Part shown: positions 6,020 to 6,054 of the stretch, one piece after another | Layout of the letters: every line of letters starts with the position of its first letter | How positions within the stretch are numbered: the first letter of the stretch is position 1 | NCBI GenBank assembly: GCA_009778235.1 | Contig: WRKE01000176.1 | Location: 1-6,054, forward strand | Reading direction: 5' to 3' | DNA: 6,054 nucleotides | Source: Pseudomonadota bacterium | GTDB taxonomy: Bacteria > Desulfobacterota > Desulfobulbia > Desulfobulbales > Desulfobulbaceae | Made by a program: the position numbers and the translations under genes | The notes under the pieces: generated by a model | Databases searched by the model: none | What the model was told of the DNA's origin: nothing | Seen by the model: the letters and a program-made list of their open reading frames with translations, nothing else

Positions 6020-6054
6020 GTCATTTCGATGAGCGTAGCGAAGAGAAATCTTTC
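6020..6054. repeat. Palindromic intergenic repeat unit, cut by the window end
   Basis: ATTTC (6023-6027) pairs with GAAAT (6045-6049), enclosing a GAGCGTAGCG-type core with further short inner pairing. The overall form, GTCATTTCGA followed by a GC core and GAGAAATC, resembles a recurring intergenic palindrome that I recall from several unrelated bacterial genomes. Only one copy is present here and its right flank is outside the window, so its family and copy number cannot be judged from this sequence. Confidence 0.5.

Larger units (their letters stand above)
5742..6054. other. Non-coding region downstream of ftsY
   Basis: No gene of normal size is supported in these 313 bases. The first part (about 5742-5910) is GC-rich and contains small inverted and direct repeats; the next (about 5915-5995) is strongly AT-rich, unlike the rest of the window; the last 35 bases form a palindromic unit. 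I see no classic Rho-independent terminator (stem plus T run) for the upstream genes: two stems, 5770-5786 and 5866-5882, lack a following T run. I tried to read the region as a tRNA and as a common riboswitch and could not. Confidence 0.6.

Overview
The window holds four convincing protein genes and two non-coding stretches. It looks like a fairly GC-rich bacterial chromosome. An Mrp/NBP35-type ATPase with cysteine-rich ends, a small heat-shock protein, a LonA protease and an FtsY with a long acidic linker, all housekeeping genes, would suit a sulfate-reducing or related deltaproteobacterium (Desulfobulbales/Desulfobacterota). That placement is an impression from the proteins, not a computed phylogeny. 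I see no transposase, integrase, CRISPR array, rRNA or tRNA.

Layout. On the minus strand, 968 to 39 encodes a complete Mrp/NBP35-family P-loop ATPase, a likely iron-sulfur cluster carrier. The 38 bases beyond its stop are too short to assign. A 360-base divergent intergenic region (969-1328) carries plausible, unproven promoters for both directions. On the plus strand follow three tightly packed genes: a small heat-shock protein (1329-1772), the ATP-dependent protease Lon (1786-4164) and the SRP receptor FtsY (4164-5741). Gaps are 13 bases between hsp20 and lon, and a one-base overlap (TGATG) between lon and ftsY, so the three probably share a transcript. From 5742 to the end (313 bases) there is no recognisable gene. 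That stretch has a GC-rich first half with small inverted and direct repeats and a 14-codon ORF, then an AT-rich patch with a perfect TTGACA -35 box, and finally a palindromic repeat unit at the window edge.

How the genes work together (inference). Hsp20 holds unfolding proteins, Lon degrades damaged ones, and FtsY docks SRP-bound ribosomes at the membrane. An hsp20-lon-ftsY unit would therefore tie proteotoxic-stress handling to co-translational membrane insertion. Mrp is transcribed away from this unit and serves Fe-S protein maturation.

Novelty. The coding part is conserved housekeeping with intact catalytic motifs. The items most worth a second look are the gene order, the cysteine clusters at both ends of Mrp, the FtsY linker, and the non-coding 3' region with its alternative hairpins and terminal palindrome. 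I found no clear undescribed system.
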